A stretch of DNA of 64,000 nucleotides. It comes from CADEED01 sp963842515 (GTDB lineage: Bacteria; Pseudomonadota; Gammaproteobacteria; Steroidobacterales; Steroidobacteraceae). Positions 23,990 through 32,987 of this stretch are shown here, one piece after another (within the stretch, counting starts at the first letter, position 1; every line of letters begins with the position of its first letter). The stretch lies in contig CAWJGO010000002.1 in NCBI GenBank assembly GCA_963842515.1, positions 434,001-498,000 on the forward strand. Direction: 5' to 3'. The position numbers and the translations under genes are program-made. Below the pieces are notes generated by a model. The model was not told where the DNA came from, did not search any database, and worked only from the letters and a program-made list of their open reading frames with translations.

Positions 23990-25027
23990 GTGAGCGAAGC
24001 GGACCCGAAGGATCTCGACGCGCGCCGGGCGGAAACGCTCGGCGCGATTTCGAGCGCGGCCGATCTGGCAGCGCTCGAAGACGTTCGCGTCCGCTCGCTG
24101 GGCAAGAGCGGGTGGCTCACCGAGAAACTCAAAGGTCTCGGAAAGCTGGCCGACGCGCTGCGTAAGGAATGGGGCGCGCTGTTCAATCGCGCGCGCGAAG
24201 AAATCCAGACTGCGATCGAGACCAAGCGAACGGAGCTCGAGCAGGCGCACGTTGCCTCGAAGCTCGCCAAGGAGCGCATCGACGTCACGCTGCCGGGCCG
24301 CGGCGAGGCACGCGGTGGGCTGCACCCGGTCACCAAGGTGCGCCTGCGCATCGAGCAGCTGTTCCGCCAGACCGGCTTCGAAGTGGCCACCGGCCCCGAA
24401 ATCGAAGACGACTTCCACAACTTCGAAGCGCTCAACATCCCCGCCGATCACCCGGCGCGGGCGATGCACGACACCTTCTATTTTCCCGACGGCAAGCTGC
24501 TGCGCACGCACACCTCGCCGGTGCAGATCCGCTCGCTGCTGGCCAGCAAGCCGCCGTTCGCGCTGATCGCGCCGGGCCGCGTGTATCGCAACGATCACGA
24601 CGTCACGCATTCGCCGATGTTCCACCAGGTCGAAGGCCTGGTGGTCGACGAGGGCGTCACCTTCGCGAACATGAAGGCCATGCTGCATGGCTTCCTCGAA
24701 GCCTTCTTCGAGCGCGATCTCAAGATGCGGCTGCGTCCGTCGTACTTTCCGTTCACCGAGCCATCAGCGGAAGTGGACATGAGCTGCGTGCTTTGCGGGG
24801 GTGCGGGCTGCCGCGTCTGCAAACACACCGGCTGGCTCGAGATTTCCGGCTGCGGCATGGTGCATCCCAAGGTGCTCGACGCCTGTGGCGTCGATAGCGA
24901 GAAATACACCGGCTACGCGTTCGGCATGGGGATCGACCGGCTCGCCATGCTTCGCTACGGCGTGAATGACCTGCGTCTGTTCTTCGAGGACGACCTGCGC
25001 TTCCTCGCGCAGTTCCGGGCGGGCTGA
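23990..25027 (+). CDS. pheS: Phenylalanyl-tRNA synthetase alpha subunit
   Basis: 345 residues from a GTG start (MSEADPKDLDARRAETLG). An N-terminal coiled-coil precedes the class II catalytic core with GRGEARGGLHPVTKVRLRIE, a FEVATGPEIEDDFHNFEALN stretch, and motif 3 GYAFGMGIDRLAMLRYGVND. A CVLCGGAGCRVCKHTGWLEI segment with four Cys matches the usual PheS cysteine cluster. It forms the heterotetramer with PheT; its stop overlaps the pheT ATG by one base. Confidence 0.97.
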   Translation: MSEADPKDLDARRAETLGAISSAADLAALEDVRVRSLGKSGWLTEKLKGLGKLADALRKEWGALFNRAREEIQTAIETKRTELEQAHVASKLAKERIDVTLPGRGEARGGLHPVTKVRLRIEQLFRQTGFEVATGPEIEDDFHNFEALNIPADHPARAMHDTFYFPDGKLLRTHTSPVQIRSLLASKPPFALIAPGRVYRNDHDVTHSPMFHQVEGLVVDEGVTFANMKAMLHGFLEAFFERDLKMRLRPSYFPFTEPSAEVDMSCVLCGGAGCRVCKHTGWLEISGCGMVHPKVLDACGVDSEKYTGYAFGMGIDRLAMLRYGVNDLRLFFEDDLRFLAQFRAG

Positions 25028-27420
25028 TGCGCATATCCCTGTCATGGCTGCGCGAATTCGTCGACGTGCCCCAAGAGAAGGGGAAAGATGCGGCGAAAGA
25101 GCTGGGCAGCCGACTGACGATGGCTGGCTTCGAGCTTGAGGCGTTGGAGCCGGCGGCGCCGGCGTTTTCCGGTGTCGTGGTGGCGGAGATAGTCGAGGCC
25201 GTCAGGCATCCGCAAGCGGAAAAGCTACAGGTGTGCAAGGTGCGCGCCCATTCTTCGGAAGGAAAGGGGACTGAGCTGCTGCAGATCGTGTGCGGCGCGG
25301 CCAATGCCCGTGCGGGCCTCAAGACCGCGCTGGCCACCGTGGGCGCCAAACTACCAGGCGAGAAGGCGATCCTCGCCGCGAAACTGCGCGGCGTGGAATC
25401 GGCGGGCATGTTGTGTTCGGCGAAAGAGCTGGGGCTCGCCGATACCTCGGACGGCATTCTCGAGCTGCCGTCCGATGCGCCTGTGGGCACGGATCTGCGC
25501 GCCTACATGCAGCTCGATGACGACATCCTCGAGCTCAACGTCACCCCGAATCGCGGCGATGCCATGTCGGTGCTCGGTATCGCGCGCGAAGTCGCTGCGC
25601 TCCAGCGCAACACGGTGCGCGATTCGAACGACCGCTACCCCAACGCGTCCGCCGACACATTCCCGGTGAAACTGTCGGCTGCCGCGAGTTGTCCCAAGCT
25701 CGTGAGCCGCGTGGTGCGCGGCATCGACAACCAGGGCACATCTCCGCTGTGGCTGCGTGAGCGGCTGCGCCGGGCGGGGCTGCGGGCGATCAGCCCGGTA
25801 GTCGACGTCACTAACTACGTGCTGCTCGAGCTCGGGCAGCCCTTGCACGCATATGACCTTGGCAAGCTCAAGGGCGGACTGGACGCGCGTCTTGCCCGGC
25901 CCGATGAGCCGATCACCCTGCTCGACGGCAAGGAAATCAAACTTTCGGCCGATGTGCTCGTGATTGCGGATGCAGAAGGCGCCGTAGGCATGGCTGGCGT
26001 CATGGGTGGCGCGCGAACCTCGTGCACCGCCGCGACCGTGGACGTGTTGTTCGAAGCCGCATTCTTCACCCCGGCCGCCATCGCGGGCCGCGGACGGCGC
26101 TATGGCTTGGTGACCGACGCCGGGCAGCGCTTCGAGCGCGGTGTCGACCCGGCCCACCAGCAGCGCGCCCTGGAGCGCGCCACCAAATTGCTGGTGGAGA
26201 TCGCCGGTGGCAAGCCGGGGCCCGTGACGGTGACCCAGGAAGAGGACAAATTGCCGCGCCGCACCGAAGTGCACCTGCGCCGGGCGCGCATCGCGCGACT
26301 TCTCGGTACTCAGATCGCCGCCAACGACGTGAAAGTGACGCTCGAATCACTGGGCATGCGGGTGAATGCGGACGAGACCGGCTGGCTGGTAACTCCGCCG
26401 TCGCATCGGTTCGACATCACCATCGAAGCCGATCTCATCGAAGAGCTGGCGCGCATTGTCGGATTCGAAGCCATTGCGGAGGTCGATGCGGTGGTGCGCC
26501 AGAAAGTGCGCAATCTCGCGGAGCAGGCCCCCGTTGAAGCACAGGCGCTCGAAATTCTCGCCGCGCGCGGATACCAGGAAGCCATCACCTACGCGTTCGT
26601 CGATCCCGCGTTGCAGGGCAAACTATTTCCCGGACGTGAGGCGCGCGCACTGGCGAATCCGATCTCGAGTGATATGGCGGTCATGCGCGTTTCTCTGTGG
26701 CCGGGTCTCATCAAAGCCACGCGCGAGAATCAGCGGCGCCAGCAAGACCGCATCCGCCTGTTCGAACACGGCGCGCGTTTCGAAGCCGGTGAGGAAACCG
26801 ACCTCATCGGCGGCATCGCCACGGGCGCGCGGCGCCCCGAGCAGTGGGGCGCGAAGTCGACACCGGTCGACTTCTTCGACGTGAAGCAGGATCTCGAAGC
26901 GTTGTTCGCGCGAACTGGTGCCCCGGAGGAGTTCGGCTACATCGCCGACACGCTGTCCTGCCTGCACCCCGGCCGCAGCGCCCGGATCACTCGCGGTGGC
27001 AAGTCGATCGGCTGGATCGGCGAGATGCATCCCCAATTGGTGCAGGACCTCGATTTCACATATGCCCCGATCTTGTTCGAGGTCGAATACCTTCCGGCTC
27101 TGGCGGCAAAAATGCCCCGTTTTGAAGAGATCTCCCGCTACCCTCGCGTCCGGCGCGATCTGGCGGTCGTCATCGACGAGAAAGTTTCTTTAAGACAGCT
27201 ACATGAACGTGTAACCTTCGCCGCTTCGAGCTTGTTACGCGACATCCGGGTGTTCGACGTGTTTCGGGGCCCGGGCATAGAAACCGGAAGAAAAAGCGTC
27301 GCTTTAGGCTTGATTTTTCAGGACAATTCTCGCACCCTCGCGGACGAGGACGCGGACCGTTTGTTAGCCGCGATTCGTGCCGATCTGAGTGCAACGCTGG
27401 GCGCAGGATTTCGAGAATAA
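25027..27420 (+). CDS. pheT: Phenylalanyl-tRNA synthetase beta subunit
   Basis: 797 residues, normal length. It has an N-terminal tRNA-binding (EMAP-like) domain with QIVCGAANARAGLKTALA, a B3/B4 editing domain, and the core with ELNVTPNRGDAMSVLGIARE. The anticodon-binding ferredoxin-fold end has RYPRVRRDLAVVIDEKVSLR and GLIFQDNSRTLADEDAD. It is coupled to pheS by a one-base overlap; ihfA follows after four bases, as in E. coli pheST-ihfA. Confidence 0.97.
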   Translation: MRISLSWLREFVDVPQEKGKDAAKELGSRLTMAGFELEALEPAAPAFSGVVVAEIVEAVRHPQAEKLQVCKVRAHSSEGKGTELLQIVCGAANARAGLKTALATVGAKLPGEKAILAAKLRGVESAGMLCSAKELGLADTSDGILELPSDAPVGTDLRAYMQLDDDILELNVTPNRGDAMSVLGIAREVAALQRNTVRDSNDRYPNASADTFPVKLSAAASCPKLVSRVVRGIDNQGTSPLWLRERLRRAGLRAISPVVDVTNYVLLELGQPLHAYDLGKLKGGLDARLARPDEPITLLDGKEIKLSADVLVIADAEGAVGMAGVMGGARTSCTAATVDVLFEAAFFTPAAIAGRGRRYGLVTDAGQRFERGVDPAHQQRALERATKLLVEIAGGKPGPVTVTQEEDKLPRRTEVHLRRARIARLLGTQIAANDVKVTLESLGMRVNADETGWLVTPPSHRFDITIEADLIEELARIVGFEAIAEVDAVVRQKVRNLAEQAPVEAQALEILAARGYQEAITYAFVDPALQGKLFPGREARALANPISSDMAVMRVSLWPGLIKATRENQRRQQDRIRLFEHGARFEAGEETDLIGGIATGARRPEQWGAKSTPVDFFDVKQDLEALFARTGAPEEFGYIADTLSCLHPGRSARITRGGKSIGWIGEMHPQLVQDLDFTYAPILFEVEYLPALAAKMPRFEEISRYPRVRRDLAVVIDEKVSLRQLHERVTFAASSLLRDIRVFDVFRGPGIETGRKSVALGLIFQDNSRTLADEDADRLLAAIRADLSATLGAGFRE

Positions 27421-27424
27421 AAGC

Positions 27425-27724
27425 ATGGCTCTGACGAAAGCGGAGATGGCTGAGGCGCTGTTCAATCAGCTGGGCCTCAACAAACGCGAGGCGCGCGAGT
27501 TGGTCGACCTTTTCTTCGAGGAGGTGCGGCATGCGCTCTCCAATGGAGAACAGGTCAAGCTCTCCGGCTTCGGCAACTTCGATTTGCGCGACAAGAATCA
27601 GCGGCCTGGACGCAATCCGAAAACGGGAGAGGAGATTCCCATCAGCGCGCGACGCGTTGTGACGTTTCGTCCGGGTCAGAAACTGAAGGCGCGAGTCGAG
27701 GCTTATGCTGGAACCAAAGAATAA
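27425..27724 (+). CDS. ihfA: Integration host factor alpha subunit
   Basis: 99 residues from ATG 27425 (MALTKAEMAEALFNQLGLNK); an upstream in-frame codon at 27389 lies inside pheT and was rejected. The HU/IHF fold shows VKLSGFGNFDLRDKNQRPGR, where the arm Pro intercalates into DNA, and NPKTGEEIPISARRVVTFRP. IHF bends DNA as a heterodimer with IhfB. Position after pheT is the standard gammaproteobacterial arrangement. Confidence 0.96.
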   Translation: MALTKAEMAEALFNQLGLNKREARELVDLFFEEVRHALSNGEQVKLSGFGNFDLRDKNQRPGRNPKTGEEIPISARRVVTFRPGQKLKARVEAYAGTKE

Positions 27725-28061
27725 CGACGAACTGCCTGCGATCCCCGGCAAGCGCTATTTCACGATCGGCGAAGTGAGCGAGCTCTGCGGCGTGAAGCCG
27801 CACGTTCTGCGTTATTGGGAACAGGAATTTCCGCAGCTGAAGCCGGTCAAGCGCCGCGGCAACCGCCGCTATTACCAGCGCCAGGACGTCATCATCATTC
27901 GCCAGATCCGCAGCCTGCTCTATGAGCAGGGCTTCACCATTGGCGGTGCACGCAACAAGCTCGGCGGCGAAGAGGCACGCGTCGACGTGAGCCAGAGCCA
28001 GCAGATCGTCAAGCAGATGCGTACGGAGCTCGAAGATCTGCTGAGAATCCTGCGACGCTGA
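27705..28061 (+). CDS. MerR-family transcriptional regulator
   Basis: 118 residues overlapping the ihfA end by 20 bases. The winged helix-turn-helix is clear: YFTIGEVSELCGVKPHVLRY, WEQEFPQLKPVKRRGNRRYY and QDVIIIRQIRSLLYEQGFTI, followed by a dimerisation helix (QQIVKQMRTELEDLLRIL). It has no C-terminal effector domain and no Cys cluster, so it is not a metal sensor of the classic type. This short MerR gene is a constant neighbour of ihfA in many Gammaproteobacteria; its regulon is unknown to me. Confidence 0.9.
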   Translation: MLEPKNNDELPAIPGKRYFTIGEVSELCGVKPHVLRYWEQEFPQLKPVKRRGNRRYYQRQDVIIIRQIRSLLYEQGFTIGGARNKLGGEEARVDVSQSQQIVKQMRTELEDLLRILRR

Positions 28062-28121
28062 GCAGATTTCCGCCGGTGGGGGCCGGCGAGGGGCGCGGAA
28101 GACCATCGTTGAGGGGGATTC

Positions 28122-29843
28122 ATGACCGGGACTGCCGTTACCTTTGGGACGCTCGATTGGGCCATCGTCGCCCTGTATTTCGTAGCCAACACCGCCATCT
28201 GCATCTGGTGCGCGCTACAGAAAGAAAAGACCACCACTGACTACTTTCTTGCCAGCCGCAGCGCCGGCTGGTTCCTGATCGGCTCGTCGATTTTCGCGTC
28301 GAACATCGGCGCGGAGCATCTGATCGGCCTGGCGGGTTCAGGCGCCGACTCCGGCATGGCCTTTGCGCACTGGGAGCTGCATTCGTACCTCGTGCTGGTA
28401 CTCGGCTGGATCTTCGCGCCGTTCTATCTGCGCGCGAGCGTATTCACCACGCCGGAATTTCTCGAGAGGCGCTATACGCCGGGAACGCGCACGTTCCTGT
28501 CGTTCATCTTCCTGGTCAGCTATATCCTCACCAAGGCCTCGGTGACCATCTTCGCCGGCGCCTTCGCCATCCAGACCATTCTTGGTTACCAGAGCGTCAA
28601 TCTACCGCTGTTGGGCGAGACGGATTTTTTCTGGTTCTCCGCCTTCTTCCTGGTGATCATCACCGGTGTATTCGTGGTGCTCGGGGGCATGAAGTCGGTG
28701 TTGTGGACCGAAGCCATGCACGTTCCCGTGCTGCTCACCGGCTCTGCGGTACTGCTGTTTGTCGGCCTCGGGGAAATCGGCGGACTCGATGCGTTGAGAA
28801 CCGCGAATCCAGAGACCATCCACCTGTGGCGGCCGCTGTCGACGACACCGGAGACCCAAGGGTTCCCGGGATTCCTCTTCGATCCCAGCAATACGCCGTG
28901 GCTCGGCGTATTGCTGTGCTCGCCCATCATCGGACTCTGGTATTGGTGCACGGACCAGTACATCGTTCAGCGCGTGCTGACCGCGCGCAATCTCAAAGAA
29001 GCGCGCCGCGGCACCATCTTCGCCGCGTACCTCAAGCTCGCCCCCGTGTTCATCTTCCTGCTGCCTGGAATGGTCGCCGTTGCGCTGTGGAAGCAGGGCG
29101 CGCCAGGCTTCGAAGGGATTGGCGACAACCCACAGAGTGCGTTCCCCGTGCTCGTGTCGAACCTGTTGCCCGTGGGACTGCGCGGCCTGGTGCTCGCCGG
29201 CATGTTGTCCGCGCTCATGAGTGCGCTCGCCTCGCTGTTCAATTCCACGGCGACGCTGTTCACGGTCGATTTCTACAAGCGCCTGCGTCCGAAATCGACA
29301 GAGACGCACCTGGTGACCGTCGGGCGCGTCGCCACCGCCGGTGTCATCGTGCTCGGCATGTTGTGGATTCCGTTCCTGCAGGATCTCGGCAAGGGCCAGC
29401 TGTATACCTATCTGCAGTTGGTGCAGTCGCTGCTCGCTCCCTCGATCGCCGCCGTGTTCATGGCCGGCATCTTCTCGAGCTATGTGACGCCCAAGTCCGG
29501 TCTCTACGGCATCGTGGCGGGTTTCATCATTGGCATGTTGCGGTTGGTCTTGCAGGCCATGCACGAGACCCAGGGCGTCGAATGGCCTTCGCTGATCCAG
29601 GCCTTCGTCGACATCAACTGGCTGTACTTCAGCTTCTTCCTGTTCGTGTTCACCGGCGTACTGATCTGGGTGGTGAGCCAGTTCACTCCCAAGGCTTCGG
29701 CCGAGCAGGTGCAGGGGCTCACCTACAGCTCGGTGTCCGCGGCGCAGAACGCCGAGAATCGCCAGAGCTATGGTTTTTGGGAGATTTTCCACACCTTCGT
29801 GATCCTCGGAATCATCGCCAGTATCTACATTTACTTCTGGTAG
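28122..29843 (+). CDS. Sodium:solute symporter (SSS family, SGLT-like)
   Basis: 573 residues with about 14 hydrophobic segments. SSS markers: TTDYFLASRSAGWFLIGSSI (residues about 39-58), ASNIGAEHLIGLAGSGADSG, and LRGLVLAGMLSALMSALASL with FNSTATLFTVDFYK. This is the sugar-transporting (SGLT-type) branch, so a monosaccharide or related polyol is the likely substrate, driven by the sodium gradient. A strong ribosome site (GAGGGGG) precedes the ATG. It has its own context between the merR gene and tRNA-Pro. Substrate is inferred only. Confidence 0.88.
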   Translation: MTGTAVTFGTLDWAIVALYFVANTAICIWCALQKEKTTTDYFLASRSAGWFLIGSSIFASNIGAEHLIGLAGSGADSGMAFAHWELHSYLVLVLGWIFAPFYLRASVFTTPEFLERRYTPGTRTFLSFIFLVSYILTKASVTIFAGAFAIQTILGYQSVNLPLLGETDFFWFSAFFLVIITGVFVVLGGMKSVLWTEAMHVPVLLTGSAVLLFVGLGEIGGLDALRTANPETIHLWRPLSTTPETQGFPGFLFDPSNTPWLGVLLCSPIIGLWYWCTDQYIVQRVLTARNLKEARRGTIFAAYLKLAPVFIFLLPGMVAVALWKQGAPGFEGIGDNPQSAFPVLVSNLLPVGLRGLVLAGMLSALMSALASLFNSTATLFTVDFYKRLRPKSTETHLVTVGRVATAGVIVLGMLWIPFLQDLGKGQLYTYLQLVQSLLAPSIAAVFMAGIFSSYVTPKSGLYGIVAGFIIGMLRLVLQAMHETQGVEWPSLIQAFVDINWLYFSFFLFVFTGVLIWVVSQFTPKASAEQVQGLTYSSVSAAQNAENRQSYGFWEIFHTFVILGIIASIYIYFW

Positions 29844-29856
29844 GCGCCGCAGGCGT

Positions 29857-29865
29857 TGGTATGAT
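29857..29865 (+). promoter_or_regulatory. Extended -10 promoter for tRNA-Pro
   Basis: TGGTATGAT is an extended -10 element (TG-N-TATGAT) placed 50 bases before the tRNA, just after the symporter stop. The -35 region is weak, as expected for this class. Assigned by pattern and position. Confidence 0.45.
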
Positions 29866-29915
29866 GCGACCCCCGCGGACCACCCCGTCCGTGGGAGTCA
29901 AACTGGTTTCTCGGG

Positions 29916-29992
29916 CGGGACGTGGCGCAGCCTGGTAGCGCACTTGCATGGGGTGCAAGGGGTCCCGAGTTCAAATCTCGGCGTCCCGACCA
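29916..29992 (+). tRNA. tRNA-Pro (anticodon GGG)
   Basis: 77 bases with encoded CCA. Acceptor CGGGACG pairs with CGTCCCG; anticodon stem CTTGC/GCAAG encloses loop ATGGGGT, anticodon GGG; the T-loop is TTCAAAT. It reads CCC/CCU proline codons. The next bases (ATCTCTTTCTC) are pyrimidine-rich and may help termination. Confidence 0.97.
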
Positions 29993-30068
29993 ATCTCTTT
30001 CTCATCGTCGCGGCCTATCTATCCAGGCAGCTGGCGCGGCCGATTCGTGATTGGTACCTTCGCCAGTC

Positions 30069-30455
30069 ATGAAAAAGACCACCACCACGAACGAATCCCC
30101 CTCCCGGCTGATCGACGCGAAGATCAAGGAGCTGGGCGACTGGCGCGGCAAGACGCTCGCCCGAGTGCGCGCGCTCATCAAACAGGCTGACCCTGATGTG
30201 GTCGAAGAGTGGAAGTGGAGCGTCCCGGTCTGGTCTCACGATGGAATCATCTGCACTGGCGAGACCTATAAGAGCGCCGTGAAGCTGACTTTCGCCAAAG
30301 GCGCTTCGGTCAAGGACCCTTCTGGTTTGTTCAACTCCAGCCTCGAAGGCAACACCCGGCGGGCTATCGATATCCGCGAAGGTGATGAGATAGACGAGGA
30401 CGCCTTCAAGACGCTCATCCGCGCTGCAGCCAAGCAGAACAAATCAGCGGACTGA
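30069..30455 (+). CDS. DUF1801 (YdhG/YdeI-like) protein
   Basis: 128 residues, started at ATG 30069 rather than an upstream GTG. The sequence has the DUF1801 pattern: RARVRALIKQADPDVVEEWK-like helix, WSVPVWSHDGIICTGETYKS, and VKLTFAKGASVKDPSGLFN. These small soluble proteins have a frataxin-like fold by family knowledge, with no agreed function. It stands alone between the tRNA and the next small genes. Confidence 0.8.
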   Translation: MKKTTTTNESPSRLIDAKIKELGDWRGKTLARVRALIKQADPDVVEEWKWSVPVWSHDGIICTGETYKSAVKLTFAKGASVKDPSGLFNSSLEGNTRRAIDIREGDEIDEDAFKTLIRAAAKQNKSAD

Positions 30456-30504
30456 TGAACGAAAGGCGCTGGTGTTCGATCGCCTCGGGCAGCCAGCGCG
30501 GCCT

Positions 30505-30526
30505 ATCTTCTGTCAGGTCAGAAGAT
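30505..30526. repeat. Perfect inverted repeat in the 230-base gap 30456-30685
   Basis: ATCTTCTG and CAGAAGAT form 8-base arms around TCAGGT. The gap contains no convincing ORF. A second, longer-looped pairing GCGCTGG/CCAGCGC (30466-30472 with 30493-30499) lies just before it. Neither has a T-run. It may be a 3' end structure for the DUF1801 transcript or an operator. Confidence 0.45.
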
Positions 30527-30685
30527 GTCAACTCGCGTGAATCAGGGCGCTGGCGGTCTGTCAACGGTCGCCACTCTGCGACTCCCGTCTCAATCCAGAT
30601 TGTTAGGTGGGACCAGCAGGCAAGTCGTGACACCTCTACTTATACAGAGCTCGTCACCACCAGATGGGCATAACGCGGCGGCACA

Positions 30686-30940
30686 ATGGCTCACTTCTTC
30701 ATCGACAACTTCCCCCAAGCGGACGGCAATCACGAGGTGCACCTCGTCGGCTGCAAGCGCATGCCCACGGACAAGCGCTACCTCGGAAATTGCTTCTCCG
30801 TGTCCGAGGCGCTCATCGAAGCGCGCAAGGAATTCTGGACGTCGAGTGGATGTGAACGCTGCGCGCGTGAGCAACCCGGCACCAGCAGCATCGGCAGCAT
30901 CCTCACCAGTGGCATTCCCGCGTGGGGCAGGTTCCGCTGA
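30686..30940 (+). CDS. Small Cys-containing protein of an uncharacterised family
   Basis: 84 residues: HEVHLVGCKRMPTDKRYLGN, then SVSEALIEARKEFWTSSGCE and RCAR. The pattern H-x5-C-x3-P ... YLG-x-F/C ... A-x2-EAR ... GC-x2-C resembles a widespread short proteobacterial family in which a Cys/His set may bind a metal; that is memory plus inference. The usual final CHT is missing and the tail (after about residue 62) looks unrelated, so the 3' end may be altered. It ends exactly where the convergent DUF2892 gene ends. Confidence 0.55.
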   Translation: MAHFFIDNFPQADGNHEVHLVGCKRMPTDKRYLGNCFSVSEALIEARKEFWTSSGCERCAREQPGTSSIGSILTSGIPAWGRFR

Positions 30941-31399
30941 TCAGTTCCAGCTTCTCGCGCTGGCCAATGCGCGTTCCGGGTACTGCACACGCTCGAGAAA
31001 ATCTCCGCGCAGGATACGCAGCGCAATGATTTCCTCGTGAATCTCCGCCGACGTACGTATCCCCATACGCCGCATCAGCGGCACCGGTGGACACCAGCCC
31101 TGCAATGCGTGTTGAAGCAGAAATGCCGCGACCACCATGGGCAGGAGCAAGAATTTCTTGTTTACGGTGAGGCCCAGGCCGAGTCCCAGCAAGGCGATCG
31201 ACGCGGCGTTTGCCTCGAGCGCGCGCTCGATGTCCCATTCCCTCTCCAGCTCGCGGATGCGCTCGTCGATGAATACCGGATCCGCGCCGACGTACCGCGA
31301 GACGTCATGCAGCGTGCGCGCTTGAATGCGCTCGTTTACGGATTGGCTGGTGTGAAGCGGCACACGTTCGTCGGTGCCCGGCAGGAGGGTGTCGTCCAT
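30941..31399 (-). CDS. DUF2892-type membrane protein
   Basis: 152 residues. A charged N-terminal region (about 1-60) with a helix ERIQARTLHDVSRYVGADP precedes the DUF2892/YgaP-type membrane hairpin: EWDIERALEANAASIALLGL, GLGLTVNKKFLLLPMVVAAF and LLQHALQGWCPPVPLMRRMG. A soluble C-terminal helix follows with IRTSAEIHEEIIALRILRGD. The GWCPPxPxxRRxGxRTxxEI signature is typical of this domain. No rhodanese domain is attached. Function unknown. Confidence 0.75.
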   Translation of the reverse strand: MDDTLLPGTDERVPLHTSQSVNERIQARTLHDVSRYVGADPVFIDERIRELEREWDIERALEANAASIALLGLGLGLTVNKKFLLLPMVVAAFLLQHALQGWCPPVPLMRRMGIRTSAEIHEEIIALRILRGDFLERVQYPERALASARSWN

Positions 31400-31464
31400 A
31401 CACCCAGCGTGCCGTTGCCGCAGGCGATGTACTGTCGGAACGTGCCGCGCCCTGCCTTCAGCGA

Positions 31465-32649
31465 TCAGGAAGAGAATTCACTATTCGGCAGGCTGAAGTA
31501 GAAAGCGGCGCCCTGGTCCTGCTCGCCGTCCACCCAGACCTTGCCCCCGTGACGTTCGATAATGCGGCGCACGATCGACAGGCCGACACCGGTGCCTTCG
31601 AACTGGTCGGCGCTGTGCAGGCGCTGAAACACGCCAAACAACTTGTTCATGTACTTCATGTTGAAGCCCACGCCGTTGTCCCTGACGAAACACACCAGCG
31701 TCTCGCCGTCCATCCGGTAACCGATCTCGATGCTTGCTTTCGGCCGGTCGCGCGTGAATTTCACGGCATTGGAGATCAGGTTCACGAACACCTGCTGCAT
31801 TAGGCCCTGGTCGACCTGCCAGGTGGGGAAGTCCGCGATCACGAATTCGATGTCGCGGCCGGCCCTCTCGGCAACCATGCCGTCGATGACCTGGCGCGAG
31901 AGATCGCCGAACTTCACCGGATGTTTATGTAACGCCTGGCGGTTGAGCTGCGAGAGGCGCAATAGGTCGGTGATGAGCCGATCCATGTGTGCAGCGCCGG
32001 CGTTTACGTTCTGCAAGAGCCGGCAGCCTTCCTCGGTCAGCGTGCCGACGTGATCGGAAAGCAGCGACTGAGTGAAGACCGAAACCGCGCGCAGCGGCGC
32101 GCGCAAGTCGTGTGATACCGAATACGAGAACGCTTCGAGCTCGCGGTTGGCGATCTTGAGCTCTTCGGTGCGCTCGCGAACACTCGTTTCGAGGCGCTTC
32201 TTTTCGATGCGCAGCTGGCGCACGGCCAGTGCGCGCTCGAGTACCGGCAGGGTGGTGGCAAGCCTGATGGGTTTCTGGATGTAGTCCAAAGCGCCGGCCT
32301 TCATCGCGGCGACAGCGGTTTCGAGCGCGCCGTGGCCGGTCATGATGACCGCTACCAGAGTCGGGTCGATGAGCTGGGCGGATTTCATGAGGTCGATGCC
32401 ATTGGTGCCCGGCATCTGCAGGTCGGCTAACAACAAGTCATAGCTGCGTTCGCGCATCGCAGCGAGCGCTTCGGTGGCCGAGGTAAACCCATACGTCTGG
32501 TAGCCCTCGTACTCGAGCGTGTCGCACAGCGCGCGCATCGAGGCGGGCTCATCGTCGACGATGAGAAGAGCCTTCTTATGTTCAGGCTGTGCTTCGGTGC
32601 TCTCGGAATGCACGCTTCCGAGGTCAGCCTTATTTGATGAATCTGCCAT
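31465..32649 (-). CDS. Response-regulator/histidine-kinase hybrid
   Basis: 394 residues from ATG 32649 (MADSSNKADL); an in-frame start at 32679 is possible. The receiver domain (about 27-140) has LIVDDE and phospho-acceptor Asp76 in LLLADLQMPG, plus Lys126 in YIQKPI. A coiled-coil leads to the HisKA helix with phospho-His180 (FSYSVSHDLRAPL), then HATPase motifs NLISNAVKFT, DNGVGFNMKY and GTGVGLSIV. There is no membrane segment or sensor domain, so input presumably comes by phosphotransfer to the N-terminal receiver. It is divergent from the REC-GGDEF-EAL gene at 32988, a likely functional partner. Confidence 0.92.
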   Translation of the reverse strand: MADSSNKADLGSVHSESTEAQPEHKKALLIVDDEPASMRALCDTLEYEGYQTYGFTSATEALAAMRERSYDLLLADLQMPGTNGIDLMKSAQLIDPTLVAVIMTGHGALETAVAAMKAGALDYIQKPIRLATTLPVLERALAVRQLRIEKKRLETSVRERTEELKIANRELEAFSYSVSHDLRAPLRAVSVFTQSLLSDHVGTLTEEGCRLLQNVNAGAAHMDRLITDLLRLSQLNRQALHKHPVKFGDLSRQVIDGMVAERAGRDIEFVIADFPTWQVDQGLMQQVFVNLISNAVKFTRDRPKASIEIGYRMDGETLVCFVRDNGVGFNMKYMNKLFGVFQRLHSADQFEGTGVGLSIVRRIIERHGGKVWVDGEQDQGAAFYFSLPNSEFSS

Positions 32650-32987
32650 TGGTACCGTTCCCGCCAGGTGAAGCCCCATCGTCTGTTACGGCCTAGTCTC
32701 TGCCTGCTTGAGGCGAGGGCCAAATGCCTAGGAGGAAACCTGAGCAGGCAATGTCGGAGAGTTCCTACGCTGCTTGGCATGCTTTGTTCAAGCCCTTCAA
32801 CTAGCTACTGGGTAGGCTCTTACACGTGTATGTCGATTGGGTCACATGCTGGAATGCAGCAGTGGACTAGTTTGTGTACACATCTGCACGAGGCCGGGGG
32901 AGTCGGGGCACTGCAGTGAACTGAGCGACTGGTTGAGCTGGCCTTAAGGGTGGGACGGTACTAACTAGTCGCGGGGAAAACATTCGA
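32650..32987. promoter_or_regulatory. 338-base divergent regulatory gap with two 10-base palindromes
   Basis: This gap is visibly richer in A/T than its surroundings and contains no ORF with coding character. It holds perfect palindromes TACACGTGTA (32821-32830) and TGTGTACACA (32873-32882), 42 bases apart. It must contain the promoters of the divergent signalling genes. The palindromes are candidate operators; no regulator can be named. Confidence 0.5.

Noticed and set aside
28602..29792. 396-codon minus-strand ORF opposite the sodium symporter
   Set aside because: Typical GC-rich shadow frame, rich in Arg, His, Gln and Glu, with no domain; the plus strand encodes a clear symporter.
29948..30190. 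ORF beginning inside tRNA-Pro
   Set aside because: Its first residues translate the tRNA body; there is no ribosome site and the rest overlaps the DUF1801 gene in another frame.
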